Under the pieces are notes generated by a model. The model saw only the letters and a program-made list of their open reading frames with translations, ran no database searches and was not told where the DNA came from. 64,000 nucleotides of DNA from Deinandra increscens subsp. villosa (lineage: Eukaryota > Streptophyta > Magnoliopsida > Asterales > Asteraceae), in NCBI GenBank assembly GCA_039602395.1, contig JBCNJP010000019.1, forward strand, positions 7,332,997 through 7,396,996. Reading direction: 5' to 3'. Positions 12,484-25,422 of this stretch are shown piece by piece. Each line of letters starts with the position of its first letter. Within the stretch, counting starts at the first letter, position 1. The position numbers and the translations under genes are program-made.

Positions 12484-13753
12484 TAAATATCATATTTGAC
12501 AAGTATTTTGTGAATTTACCATTAAAAACATACTTTGTAAACCTACTTTTAAATCTATACTACTAATGTCTATCATAAGATTGAGGATGAACGCTTTACT
12601 AACACTTTACTACATACCGAGTCAACATAACTTTTTCCCAAAACCTAGACGGGGTCAAATTAATATCGATGTGTTCGATATAAATTTGACTCGGTTCAAC
12701 TTATGTTGGCAACAGATAAAAGTAAGAGCTTCGTAACGGTATATTCAAAATTTTATTAAACATTATAAAAAATTTCCCTGGATAATGGACCATCCAGCAT
12801 TTTTTCATAAAATAAAAAAGAAACGATATTAAATAGTATTGAATAGTGTGAATAGAAGAAGAACGTGATTTTGCAAATAACTTTTTTGTGTGGTTATTTT
12901 GAAGACCAACGACACATGAATTTATAGCAAATAATGAGGATATTGTCACAAGTAATTTAATCACCACTTGATGCTAACATTAACAGACACTATTTTTGTT
13001 GTTATTTGTTCACAAATGTGTTCAGTTGAGGAAAATGAAAATGTTTAATGTGAACAAAAATTGGTAGGGTGAGATAGGAAGGAAATGACTAATGAGAGTG
13101 GTGCACCTAACCCGACCAAGATTGGACCATGGCTCACTGAAGTGTAATTATTGACTGTGCTAAATGTCAAGAAGTATGTGGACCATGGGTCTATTGAATT
13201 TGAGCCCATGATGGCCAACCTAGCCTCAACCATACATTCATATAATGCCATGCACATAAAAAAACAAGAGATATGCTTAACATCATATCATATCATTTCA
13301 TTTCATTCATATTTTTTCATTTGTCAAGTCCTAATTTTACGGAGGGCTCTTTAGATCGACTTATAAAAAGATCAAGCCAACTCAGACTCAACAAACTAGG
13401 TCAATTGTTTTATCAAATTTCAACCAAAAATATATTTTTTTACATGCCTGCGTAATTTATAAGACGGAAGACAAATGAGCGAGCTAGACGTAAAAATTAG
13501 GCTTGGAAAGAGAGATTAAAGTTAGAGTACTATTTGCGTTATAACTAAACTTTAACGAGCGGATACAACATGTTTTCTAATAAACCGATTTCGAGCTAGC
13601 TTTTTTCGATGAGATTCGAGAGATGAAAAGCGAGGAAAATGGAATATTGTTTTGTCATTTAATCTCTCACCATACTTAAGGATTTCAAAGTGTAAAATAA
13701 CAAGAGAGTAAAAGAACATTGGGCTTATGGGTTTTAAGTTAGTGCGACTGTAG
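12484..13753. other. Intergenic DNA with no gene
   Basis: AT-rich spacer. Several short ORFs exist on both strands but none has a recognisable domain or plausible codon use. A run of CATATCATTTCATTT-like words lies near 13285-13320. No other feature. Confidence 0.45.
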
Positions 13754-14757
13754 TAGAGGTGAAAATTCCAAACCGGTTTTTCGGTTTCTAACCGGTTCAA
13801 ACCGGAAACCAAAACCAAGCGAAACCGGTTTTACCTTAACCGGTTCTCAAACCGCTTCTAACCAGTCAGTTAGGGACCAGTTCCCATATTTTGTATATAA
13901 ACTGATTAGGAACCGGTTATGCTCAAACCGATTTGTACACACGCATTTTAGAGCCGTTGATAATGGCATTATAGCCGTTTGAGCTTGTTTTTTTTACCAA
14001 TTTTGACCCTAATTTTTTGTATATATAGCCCCGTGGTGTGTTAGTTTCATTACCTCACTTCTCTACCTCTTAAAAACACTCAAACACACTAATTTTTTCA
14101 TTCCAAAGGCAATTTCTAAGTAATGCCAACATTGATGTTAGTGGGCTTGGCGATGACGGATACACCGTTGTGAAGATCATACCAACGAAGACAGACCCGT
14201 CGTTTTGCTATTCGACTTGTGTGAGTTAGAAAACGGTTTCACAAGGGCTCGGTTTCACCATTGTGAAGATCTCCATTTTCCGATGGAGAAGAACAAGCCG
14301 ACTTACGCCAAACAAAAGATCGAGCTACGTGGCGGCGCCAATGGAATAAACTCGAACCTAAACGTTTTACGAGTTATTATTTGAATGTTTCGTTTCTTAT
14401 GAAGTTATCATTACGTATTTTCACTCCAAAAACATCTATCTTTGTAACCGACATATCTTGAACAACTTGTGTTTGTAATGGTTTAAATTTTGAATTCAAT
14501 AAAAAAATATGCTTTACTAGTTTATATAACATAATGATTTTAGAAAGAAAAAAAAAATTAAACGAACAAACCGATCCAAATTGGTTTGTACCAAAAACCG
14601 GTTCCGGGTTCCTACCCCAACCGGTTAGGTTGGTTCTATGTTCTCCTCTTGGCAACCGGTTCCTAAACCGAACCAGTTCTTACCACAACCTGTTTTGAAC
14701 GTGACCCATTAAGTCAACAACCGGTTTTCCATAAAATAACTGTTTTTTGCACCTCTA
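13754..14757. mobile_element. Non-autonomous hAT element, 1,004 bp, with AACCGGTT arrays
   Basis: The left end reads TAGAGGTGAAAA and the right end TTTTTTGCACCTCTA. The exact 8-bp target duplication GACTGTAG is present at 13746-13753 and 14758-14765. Within about 150 bases of each end the palindrome AACCGGTT and variants (AACCGGTTC, AAACCGGTTT) recur many times, the kind of subterminal array hAT transposases bind. The middle (about 14040-14350) is GC-richer and partly gene-like but broken, so it may be a leftover of a transposase gene or a captured fragment; no transposase motif was recognisable. A related right end (GGTTTTTTGCACCTCTA) occurs at about 47139-47155. Confidence 0.88.
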
Positions 14758-14765
14758 GACTGTAG

Positions 14766-15666
14766 GGGTGTTCTTTTTTTTAGGGCACCTTACATACGAA
14801 TTGGCCCAGATAGCATTTATGAGGCTGCCAGTAAAGTTTAAAACTACACGTTTTCCTTCACAGTTTTGAGTCTTATGCCAAGTGTAGTCTAAACCAACTA
14901 TTAACAATAAGTTAGCATTTTCGTTGCTACAAAGGTCTTTAAGCGGTAAAGCGAAGATCTTCCTTTGAATGGTTGATAGGTGCATGTGACCTCGTTGATT
15001 TTGAAATTTTAGTAGAATGTATAGTAATGAAATTTCAAACTCAGTTCTTTAAACAAGAAACTTGATTTGTGAATTTTTTAAACTTCAAATTGATTGAAAT
15101 TGTTGATTTTAGCGATTGTAGTAATTGATTTTCAACGACTTCAGCTATTCATTTTTAGTTCTTGATGAAGCTTCAGTTTTGGTGTTTGGTCCAAATCTAG
15201 CTTCAAGTAGTATTTTCGAAAACTTTGAATTGGATTGTCTTCCATGGGATCTCTGAAAGAAAAGCCAATTTCATTCTATCACGCAAGTAATAAAAATAAA
15301 ATTAGATGAACATATTTGCTTGGAGGCCCAAAGAGTGGATCTAGGTAATGTCACTAAAATTCGACCCAGTAATATAAAACTTTTAAAAATTGGATGGTCT
15401 TATAATTGCAGAATATGGAAATCTTCGGCTAAATTAGAATCGCAATAAGAAAGAGCTGCATTTCTGGATGGCTTAGAAGTTGGAATGCAAAAATGATTAT
15501 GTAGAATTTTTAGATCTTTTGTAGCTAACTTAGGTTCTCGTTTCACATGCCTCCAAGTATACCGAAGTGTCGAGTCAGTTTTACATATAATCTAATTTAC
15601 CCAGCCATGCGCATATCTTGGGGAAGTGGTCTACCTGGAAATTAATCTTCAGCACGGTGTTGCTCT
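14766..15666. other. 3' flank of the oligosaccharyltransferase gene
   Basis: The part nearest 15666 should hold the 3' untranslated region of the minus-strand gene. No polyadenylation signal stands out by eye. The remainder has short meaningless ORFs and no repeat structure. Confidence 0.4.
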
Positions 15667-18600
15667 TCATTTTTTTATTGAGATGTCCATGTGAATGTAA
15701 GCCAAGGCAGCAACAAACAAAAAGAAGAATACTGATGTTAACATCAATGGCTCTGCAAGCATAAACATTGGGTGGAAATCATAGTAAACCTGCAAAAACA
15801 AAGTTAGAAAGATGGTTGGGTTGGTTGATGGAAAAAAAGTATTTGAGATGAAAGAAAGACTTAGTATGTAAGCAAGCAGTTTCTAATCACCTGGAAAAGA
15901 GAGTTGTGCTCAGGAACTACATTTTCCTTTTCCAAAACCACCACTGGTCTTCCAACAATATCAAGGTAAGAATAACTGGTCTGCAAATATTAAGAAAGTA
16001 TAAACTCATATAAGCCGCAACCAGTATTCACAATTGATTGTTTAGTACAATGAATAGTACAAATGAAAAGCTACCTCTGCACGGCGTTCCACAGAAAACG
16101 GAATCACAACAGATGGGTTCTTAGATCCCTCAGGCAGCACAACCTGCATAGCTTTCTACTTATTAACAAAACAATGAAGAATAACAGGAAATCATCTTAA
16201 AATTTAAATATATATACAATGTGTGTACCTTGTTTGTGATTTTGTTTACCAGTGTTTCAGCAATAGGGCATCCAAAAGTGAAATTCAGATACCGCTTTCC
16301 ATCATCCGACTCAAAAAGAACATCTTCAAGTGGTAGCCCATACCCGATGATAAATGTTGCTTTCCAACCTCCCAACAAAGGATACCTAGGCTCAATTTCC
16401 AGTTCAGACTGCATATATGAAGATTCCGTGTCATGTCTACACTCTACAGGGATTAACATAAAGAGGTAACAAGGAACATTGACCATTTTGGCATAAAGGT
16501 TTAACTGAGGCTACATGCAGCAGATAGAGGAACAGAAAAATAATTATAAATAAATTCAAATGTTCAAAATCTATATATTGAAGGATCCATGAGAAGGCGA
16601 CATAATTTATTTCCACCATATTCAAATAAAGAAGATATAAAACTACCTTACTGTAACTTGTCCTTAAATGTGATGTTGAGATATTGCCTATGTTATCACG
16701 GTAGTAGACAGAGTGGACCCTTGGGGGTAATTTTACAAGAAGATGTTTGAATGATGAGGCACCACTAAAAGTCGGTCTAGATTGATAGTCAACCCTGCAA
16801 AATAAAGATCCATAAAGTCAAAAGGTAATTATAAAAGCAATCAACATATAACCCCAATGGTCATTCAGACTAGTAATCTGACCTGGAGAACCCCCCTTTG
16901 TGTTTAGCACCATTATGCACCACTGTGTAATGCTCAGTAATTTGAAGGTTGCCCCAGTGAGAAATTTCAATTTCTCTAACAAGCTCCTCAACCACAGCAA
17001 ACGGATTGTTATTCTCAAAATGGACAAGTACAGGAACATATGAAAATGAAGGCTTGTCCTCATAAGGCCCATACTTGAGCTCAGTACGCGTTTGGGTGGA
17101 TGGTTCTACTCTTGTAAATGATTCCACTTTGGTGCTTGGTGTCCTAAGAACTGTTGTTTGCTGTTTAATTTCATATGGTGACAATATTAAGGCGCTGTCA
17201 CGGTATAAGACTAGTTGGGATTCGGACTGGCTTATCTCTACAGGGAATGGTTCAAGAGATTGGGTCAAAACATAAGATACTTCTATCGAGACAGATGATC
17301 CAGTGCTCAAGGGGTTTCTTAGGGAAATGGAGTATAATTTGGCCCCATTTGGCCCATCGGCGTCATTGCTTGGCTTCACATCAAGTGGATGTACAGATTT
17401 CTTCCTCTTTTTTCCAGCAAGTTCAGCAGCTTGGATCAGGGCTAGATGCTTCACTTGTGCCGGTGGAAATGCAAGGAGAACATTTGAAGCAGGGGATGCC
17501 CCGTCATTTTGTACCTGAAATAGCCCAACACCATCACATAATTTTCTATGATATAACTTCTTGGTGTTATGTCAGCAGTTCCTGTACAATAAGTAATTGA
17601 TATTTACCATGGATGTAATCCTAAAAACAAAGGTGTATTTTTTACCCAGCTAGTGGGGTAAGGGGTTTCTAAGAGAAACAAACAAACATACCCAGCAAAT
17701 CTCACTCAAACACTAGACTCAAGGGAGGGTGAGATGGGTACATGAGTTATCTCTATCCTATAGAATAAAGAGGTTGTTCCTAGAGAGAACCCCGGCTTAG
17801 AAAAAAAATAGAAAGGGGGAAATGCAGAAAAGGAACAGTAAAAGAACATTAAAGCATAAAGCCCGTATCATAAGCAGATAAAAGAACACATAATGCTAAA
17901 CTAGAGAAGACTAAGACTAAGACTAAAAGCCCATCTAATACTAAAAGTACACCTAATAAGGCTAAAAGGCACACAGAAAACGAAAGGCTTGCCTATGATT
18001 AGAGTCAAACCTAGAAGGAAGCTAACTACACTTACTGTAGAATTTGGTCCACGATTTGACAGAGAGGAACTGGGATTCTGGGTTGATTGTAATCAAATCT
18101 GTCGTGTTCTCGTGTGTAGGTTATGGCAGGAAAACCAGAAATCAAATAGATAGGATAACCAGGATGTTTTATTCACATTTAAAACACATATATACACAAT
18201 TCTAATCGGTGCTTCGGCAGTTAACATGTCCCTTTAAGCAACCGTTAGATAACTAACTTAACTAAGTATTTACAACCTAACTTATTTGATATATACACAC
18301 ATAGATAATTAGATAATTACAATTTATAATGTCACGCCTACTAAACATAATATAAGACTAACACCTACAACTAAAGACAACCTGTGTGAAGTGGAGTACA
18401 AACCAAGATGCTAAGCCCTAGCACAAACCAGAAAGCATACTCTCCTAGTATCCCCTAAAAATCCCAAACCTTTATCATGTGACAATCCCGGACTCGATCA
18501 TTCCATCCGCACAGAAACAAGACAAAAACAAACAGGGTTCTTTATCTTAAAATAAACACAGTATAGATACAAAAAACTCAATGTGCACATATCTAGTCCA

Positions 18601-19198
18601 TACTAAGAGTGACTTGGTTTCAACTGTCATAAAGAGGACATATGAAAACATAAATATATACAAGTTATTGTTATAGAAGAGTACCTTCAAGGTCAATACA
18701 ACCCTAATAATGTGCGAAACCAAATCAATCTGCATCAACAGCAGTCAGCGTTATTACAGGGAAAGAAATTCAAACAGAATATACAAACAACAATAATAAC
18801 GAAAATTAACCAGTTCCATAACAAGCTATTGCACTAATTCAACATTTAAAACCTCGATCAGCTCAAATCTAAGTTAACTCGCCAATTACCCTAACAAATC
18901 GATCGTTCCGAGGATCCACCGGGCGATCAGTTTAAAAATCAGTTACGACTTCTATCAGCTTACGCTATTCGAAACTAAATTGCCTATCAGATAGCACCAC
19001 ATAAATAAAATCTAGCTAGTGAAATTCATTTCAGAAATGATGAACTAATATCGGAAATCATACTCTGCGTTCGGCGGTGAGGATCTGAAGTTCCGATGTT
19101 GACGACGAGAGTGAAGTAGACGATCGGAAACACAGGGAGAGCAAGACGAAGAGTGAGAAAATTAGGGTTAATCGAGATCTGGAAGCGAAAACCTCCAT
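15667..19198 (-). CDS. OST1A: Oligosaccharyltransferase subunit 1 (ribophorin I), OST1A-type
   Basis: Non-catalytic subunit of the ER oligosaccharyltransferase complex, which transfers the Glc3Man9GlcNAc2 glycan to Asn of nascent proteins. Eight exons join in frame: 19064-19198, 18685-18729, 16883-17514, 16647-16794, 16229-16408, 16075-16143, 15891-15980 and 15667-15789, giving 473 residues. Residues 1-29 form a signal peptide (LTLIFSLFVLLSLCF). The ribophorin body includes TAERRIDLVSH, NVLLAFPPAQ, and SHWGNLQITEHYTVVHNGA, then the conserved VDYQSRPTFSG and LPPRVHSVYYRDNIGNIS. A single hydrophobic span (PLMLTSVFFFLFVAALAY) near the C-terminus is followed by a short tail ending KK. From memory, this length suits the shorter of the two Arabidopsis paralogues, so the gene looks complete. 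Intron 2 (17515-18684) contains a LINE tail. Confidence 0.95.
17675..17810 (-). mobile_element. RTE/SINE 3'-tail fragment inside an OST1 intron
   Basis: On the minus strand the segment reads AGCCGGGGTTCTCTC, then CCTCTTTATTC..ATAGGATAGAG, then CTCACCCTCCC, then GAGATTTGCTGGGTATG, and ends in GTTTGTTTG. The RTE copy at 45417-46083 ends with the same order of words: GATAGAGGTAAGG, CCACCCTCCCCGGACCC, GGGATTTTACTGGGTATGG, then a GTT repeat. It is therefore a severely 5'-truncated RTE copy or a SINE using the same tail. It lies in the intron in antisense orientation with no sign of disturbing splicing. Confidence 0.55.
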
Positions 19199-21896
19199 GT
19201 TCAGCCTGCCTTTCTCGCTCAGAAACAATAGAATTGACCCAAGTCGTCTGAAGATGCTTCGGTTATTGTATCGTTGTGAATTGACAATAGTTTAGGGCCG
19301 GGTTTGCTCATGTTGGGCTAATGGGTATTACCGGCTCAGTTTGGCCCATGATTGCTGGACGGGTACAAGTTATGGATCGGGCTTAATCCATGATAAATTT
19401 TTGATAACACTACTAGAGTTTGGACCAACTTTAGTTTAGATTGAAACTTTGAAACAACCATTTCAATTAATAGTCATTTTTCTAAAAGAAAATCACCAAA
19501 ATATATGTTAAAAGGTTAAAGGCTTAGCGGCGACTAAGCTATATATAAACCGACGGCTAAGCCTGCAAAAACGTTTACAAGTGCCGCTAAGCCTTTAGCT
19601 TTCAACCTTCAATGTATATATTTTGGAGATTTTCTTCTTTTTGCATATCTCATCCGTTTTGGATTGATTTGTTTATTTTTTACCTCCCGTCTAAAAGATT
19701 AAAGAATTTCATTTTAGCAGTATAAGGTCTTTGTTAATGTATCTTTAACTTGTAACACATTCATACCAATTTGAGTGTTTAATACATAACCTTCCATGGA
19801 ATGCGTTATTACGTTAAATAGTTGTTATTTTAACTTGGTGTTATTCATATCATTGTTCTTCCTCACATATATTATACTTGATCTCCTCGTTTTTTTTTTC
19901 ATGTGATAGAATCGATTCAAAAATGGTGACCAGTACCACAAACCCGAACTAATAACCGACCAGAACAAGGATGATTCTTGATTCGGTAACCAAGCTTGAC
20001 CATCTATGACAACTTGGGACCATTTGCATTTTTTCACATGAAACCACCCAAGCAAAGTATTGCATGTGATTATTGTGTATGACTTGCATCATATATGCTA
20101 GACTTTGTTATATAATATTTACTTTTAATCCCTTAAATACACCTTTTAATTACTTATTCTATTGGATACCTATATAAAGTCAAACATTTGCTCCATTTCT
20201 TAGCTGTATATTACGATTAGTGCCCATCAAGATTCAACTAATCAACAAAAGCTACTCCATATTTAACACCAAACCAAAGACTTTGTACCCCCTATAACCA
20301 TATAAAATGTATATGTAGTTGTTGAAAAAACACCTAAACCTAACCGGTTGCAAATAACGAGGGCTGTAATTGTGAATTGTGAGACTCGATGTCCTTAAAT
20401 TACATTTGACAACCCCTTCCTTTTTACAGAAAGGCTTGTTTGGTCCCCCACATGTCCCGACAACGTATGACATCCTAAACGTAGTTACCCATAAAGAAAT
20501 ATGTGTTCTCAGTTAAAAATGTCGATCTGTAAAAAAAAAAATACGCTTTCTACAGCCTGTCGAGTTTATTAGTATTCTTTTTGCAAAATTCCACCGGACA
20601 AAATCATTATCCACAAAACACATGACTTTAGTTGTCACAACACTTATTTATACAGTTTTATCTTTTAGTCAAATTATTAAATATTCTTCTTAGTTTTGTA
20701 ACTAAAACTCTTATTAGTTGTAAATACAAGATACCAATACCAATGGGGATGGGTTTATGTAAAAATGTTTATTAACGTTTAAAGCAATTAAAAAGATGTT
20801 CAAAATTACTTTAGGACGAGCTCTTGCGTCCGGTATTGTAACGAGTTAGTTGCATTTTTGTAACCTCACCCTTTATTTTTTTTTAAAAATATTGCATTGT
20901 TTTAAAGTGTTAGACAAATGTTTATAATTAGGTTAAAATGCTACCAAATATCGTTGTCAACAATATTATCACATAATAAAATTCTTGATTTGATTTTAAG
21001 CATTTTTTACCTTTCTAATGAATAAAATATATAAACATCATCTGACATAAAAGAATTAGTAAAAATTATTGAATGAAAAAGTCAAGGTTGGAAACTGAAT
21101 CAACTTTTAAACTGTATTTATTCGTTTGTCTTTTTACCATATTAAACTTGTCACCATTTCATTATTCTATATAAACTTTTTATGTTTTTAGAGTAAAAAC
21201 ACTTCTAGTAGAGTTAAACTTGATTTGAAAACCTTAAACACCCTTTGTTATAATCGGAATTTCGTTTCTAACTAAATTTTACTATCCATACGTTGCAACA
21301 AGGATAACGTGAGTATATAAAACAGTTACATTTCTACAACGCAACACAACATAAAAAAATATAAATACAAAATACAAGAAAACGACTTTAAAAATATATC
21401 GTAAAGAAAACGCTATCAGATTGACATCCAACCATTAAGTGAATACACCATTCATAAATGAATACAATTCATACACGGTTCAATTTCAAACTTAAGCTAC
21501 CTGCATGTAGTGGCATTAAGGGAAATAAATTTCTCGAAGGACTAAATATGGCAGATAATTAATAGTAGAGGGACCATTTCTGGAAGAAAGAGAAGGCATG
21601 ATATAGTCGTGCAATGCAACGGCAAGAACAGATTCTTCTATCCCCTGGATTTTTCCCCCTGTAGACTAGGGACCATCACTCTCTCCATACCAACAAGAAA
21701 GAAAGAGAAAAAGAGAGAGTGCGTTTTTACTCATTATTATTATCATCCCACATTTGCCCCTCATTCTCCATCATCATTTGCATCTCACACTCTCATTCTC
21801 TCTGTTTTCCTTCCTTCCTCTCTCTCGATTCAATTCATTCAATTCTCTCTGTTAATTTAAGCTTCAATTCTCATTGCACTTGAAACTGAATTCAAC
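19199..21896. other. Intergenic region between OST1 and the NPH3 gene
   Basis: The first 100-200 bases from 19199 should be the OST1 leader and promoter, and the last about 200 bases before 21896 the CT-rich leader of the NPH3 gene (CTCTCTCTCGATTC near 21820, GAGAGAAAAAGAGAGAG near 21700). Between them are a foldback element (19488-19635), short ORFs without families, and AT-rich spacer. No TATA box could be assigned with confidence to either gene. Confidence 0.45.
19488..19635. mobile_element. Foldback MITE with roughly 50-bp arms
   Basis: The left arm begins AGAAAATCACCAAAATATAT and continues through AAAGGCTTAGCGGC; the right arm is its inverse, GCCGCTAAGCCTTTAG to ATATATTTTGGAGATTTTCT. 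The arms are about 50 bases each with few mismatches, around a roughly 45-base loop that itself holds a diverged copy of the inner arm words (CTAAGCTATATA, GACGGCTAAGCC). The RNA or single-stranded DNA could form a long hairpin. No clear target duplication was found, so the superfamily is undecided (Mutator-like is possible). Confidence 0.7.
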
Positions 21897-24800
21897 ATGG
21901 CCATGAAGTTGGGGCCTAAATCCGAGATTTTTCGTCTCGATCAGAATTCCAAAACCTGGTTAGTTGTTATCCGATTCTAGATTGTTTTCTGGAAATTGAT
22001 TGTTTCTCTTTTGATCGGTAACCGCATTTGGATATTTCGTTTTCTAGAGCGGTTTTGTTGTCCCCAATTGTGAAATTTTGATGCGTTTCTACTTGTGTTT
22101 TCGGTGTTGTGATTAGATTGTCTTACGGGGTTGATTTGGTAACCGCATTTGTATCTGAATTATGTTATAAAACGTGTTTGTTTCTAGGGTTTCGGTCTGA
22201 ATTTGTGATCAATGTATTAGTATTATTCATGATTTTTGATGTGGGGTCAATTTGGCAATAGGTTTCCCTAGAATAACTGGGAACAAATCTGTTAATAAAT
22301 TAATGATGCATTTCAAAATTCAAATGAAGCTTCATGTAGTTATACTTCGTTTGACTCTAGAAAGTCAAAATGGAAGCTGTCAAAGCATAATGGAATATTT
22401 ATATTAACATGTGCTAGTATTATTTGTTGTAATTCTTATGATCTCATATTCTCATTTGAAGGTGAGATTATGATAGAATCTTCAGAGCATGTATTGAGAA
22501 AAGATGGATGGATTTTTGTATAATTTATGTGTTGGCTGGCTGTTAACAAATGTTATGATATCGAATTTCCAAGTGATGATCTCGAATTTCTTTGCATTTG
22601 ATATTTAGTTACTCACTAGTGTTGGAAGAATATGAACTTACAAATAAATGTTGCAGGATTTGTTCATCTGGACTTCCAAGTGATGTTACCATTGAAGTTG
22701 GAGATGTTTCATTCCAACTACACAAGGTATGTTTTTACTTTTTACTGTCTTTTATGATAGATAATTACTCCCTATAGTAAGTAGTTGTTACGAAAATGAA
22801 GAAGAAAAAAAATTGCACAGCATTTGTGTATACATTTTTTTTGAATTCAGAGATGTATATGTTAAAGGAAGAAAATACATATTAAAGAAAACAAGATTAT
22901 AAATGGATAAGGTGTAAAAATTATCATCTAACTGCCTAACTATTGTAATCATTGACGGGGTGTTTAAATGTAACTATACTGAATGGACCTCTTGTTTGGC
23001 ATATATTGCAGTTCCCTTTAGTATCTAGAAGCAAAGCCTTGGAAAATCTCATTGGGGATTGTTCAGATGACGAGAGAAAGATTACATTTGAGGATGAAAA
23101 GCGATCTTCTGCTCAACTTCACAATCTACCAGGAGGGCCGGAAATCTTCTTGCTAATTGCTAAGTTTTGTTATGGGGTCAAACTAGAAGTCAACTCAACC
23201 AATGTAGTTCCTCTTAGATGTGCATCTGAATATCTTCAAATGACAGAAGAGTATGGTGAAGGAAACCTCATTAGTTACACTGAAAACTGTTTTAGTGAAG
23301 TGCTTGATACCTGGATCGATACACTGAAAGCACTTGAATCGTGTGAAGAGGTGGTTGAATTTGCGGAAGAGCTTAATATAGTTTCAAGATGCATTGATTC
23401 TCTTGCACTAAAAGCTTGCACCTTTGATAAAGATTTGTTAAGTTGGAATGGAATAGAACCAAAAGATAACCCTTTTGCAACCGTAATCTGGAATGGAATC
23501 CAAACCGCATCCACAAATCAAGATTGGTGGTATGATGATGTTTCTAAGCTGAGATTACCTCTTTACAGACGATTTATCTTGGCAGCTGAATCAAGAAATC
23601 TTGATCAAGACCGGATAGCTGGGTCCCTAATGTTCTATGCAAAAAAACATCTTCCTTTACTTGGTAGAGAATCTACCTTTTCAAATGGGAATCTTTCTTC
23701 TTCTTCTATATATTCGAATTCAGATCAGAAGATTCTTCTTGAGGAGATTGTTGACTTACTCCCAAGTCAAAAGCAAGTGGTTCCCACAAAGCTCCTTCTC
23801 CGGCTGCTACGAACATCGATGATTTTACATTGTAGTCCTTTGTGTATTGGGAATTTGGAAAGACGGATTGGGTTGCAGTTGGATCAAGCTTCCATTGAAG
23901 ATATTCTTATTCCTAACATGGGTTATTCAAGTGAGACACTTTATGAGATCGATTGTGTTCAAAGGATTCTTGATCATTTCATGGTTGTCGATCAGGATCA
24001 GGATGGAAGTGAAATAACTGAATCGAGTTTTAATGGTGACAATGATGATGGTGATGAGTTGATTGGGAATTCTCACGCGCTCACACCAATGACCATGGTG
24101 GCTAATCTTATTGACAATTACCTTGCTGAGGTGGCATCTGATGTTAACTTAAAGCTGGAAAAGTTTCAGTCTTTGGCTGCTACTGTTCCTGATTATGCAA
24201 GGCCAATGGATGACGGAATGTACCGAGCTGTCGATATATACCTCAAAGTAAGACGTAGCTCAGGCTGCTCAGCCATATAGGTAGAAAATTATTTGGGTGG
24301 GTAAAGGGTCAAAATGAGTTTGGGTCAAATTCAGGTAATTTCTAGTGTGTCAAATATAATTAAAAACGTTATATTATTATAACAGATAATATAGTTGTTT
24401 TGAAAAAAATGTTTTGGGGGAGGTTTGTATGACTCATTTGAACAGTTAGACTTAGAGATAAAATATAGGCCAAATTGACTCATTGAAAAGTAAATGGATC
24501 GAAATTGCCAATAGTCTCAAGGCCGTATTGTCTGCCATGTGTTTGTTACTTTGTTATTCCCTCTGTTTTATTTCTAGTTACAGGGTAACAGCTGACTTTT
24601 GATGGTCTAACCAGTTGATTTTATGAGTTATAAGAACTGGCCGTTTTGTTAAATAAATTAAACCAAAATGTTCCTATGTATAGTAATTATTACGGTTTAA
24701 AGAGATTCACCATCTTTTTCTCAACTAATTACAGAAATTTTCATAAAGTTGTAGTGGAAGTCTAATTTGTTTGATCTCAAAAGTCAACAGAAATTTATAC

Positions 24801-25422
24801 AATTGTATAACTCACAACATGTACAGCACGACTAAAGGAGCATACATTTTGTACTTTGCAGGCGCATCCATGGCTGAGTGATTCAGACCGGGAACTAATC
24901 TGCAGGCTCATGGACTGCCAGAAACTGTCACTAGAAGCCAGCACCCATGCTGCACAAAACGAGAGACTACCACTTCGGTTCATAGTCCAAGTCCTCTTTT
25001 TCGAGCAGCTTCGGCTGCGTACATCTGTAGCCGGCTGCTTATATGTCTCTGACAATTACAACTCACAGACTCACCTAAGCGGCAGCATGGTTCTACCAGA
25101 AAGTGGGAATGTGCAAGTTCTGACCGCCAGAGAGAACGAGCGACGGATTGTGGCAGAGGACATGCGGGGACGGGTTTCTGAGCTGGAGAAAGAGTGCTTG
25201 ACTATGAAGAAAGAGATCAATAAGCTCGTAAAGACTAAAGGTGTCAGTTGGAACAGTCTGTGTAAGATGTTTGCACTCGGGTTAAGGTTAAAATCGAAGT
25301 CTCGTGAAGCTTGTGCTTCCAGCATTGACCGTGACCGCAAGAAGGTGCCGATGCCATCAAGAATAAGAGGTGTCCCGAAAGAAAAGAATCAAGATCAAGA
25401 AAATGGTGAATTGGTTGATTGA
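21897..25422 (+). CDS. BTB/POZ and NPH3 domain protein (NRL family)
   Basis: Plant-specific putative adaptor for CUL3 ubiquitin ligases; relatives (NPH3, RPT2, NPY) act in phototropism and auxin-dependent growth at the plasma membrane. Four exons join in frame: 21897-21958, 22657-22726, 23012-24247 and 24862-25422, giving 642 residues. The BTB domain runs from about residue 25 (SGLPSDVTIEVG) through FPLVSRSKALENLI to the YLQMTEEYGEGNLI block. The NPH3 domain begins at DWWYDDVSKLRLPLYRRFI (about residue 215) and continues through KQVVPTKLLLRLLRT, RIGLQLDQASIEDILIPN and YRAVDIYLKAHPWLSDSDR to VQVLFFEQLRLRTSVAG (about residue 510). A short coiled coil (about 548-580, VSELEKECLTMKKEINKLVK) follows. 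Family start MKLGPKSE fits the chosen ATG. AATAAA at about 25450 may be the poly(A) signal. Paralogue identity is not resolved. Confidence 0.95.

Noticed and set aside
22952..23011. Upstream start for the NPH3 exon-3 ORF
   Set aside because: Residues before FPLVSR do not fit the BTB domain; the acceptor at 23010-23011 joins cleanly to exon 2.
24248..24280. C-terminal end of the NPH3 ORF at 24280
   Set aside because: The conserved YRAVDIYLK continues as AHPWL after an intron with donor GTAAGA at 24248 and acceptor at 24861.
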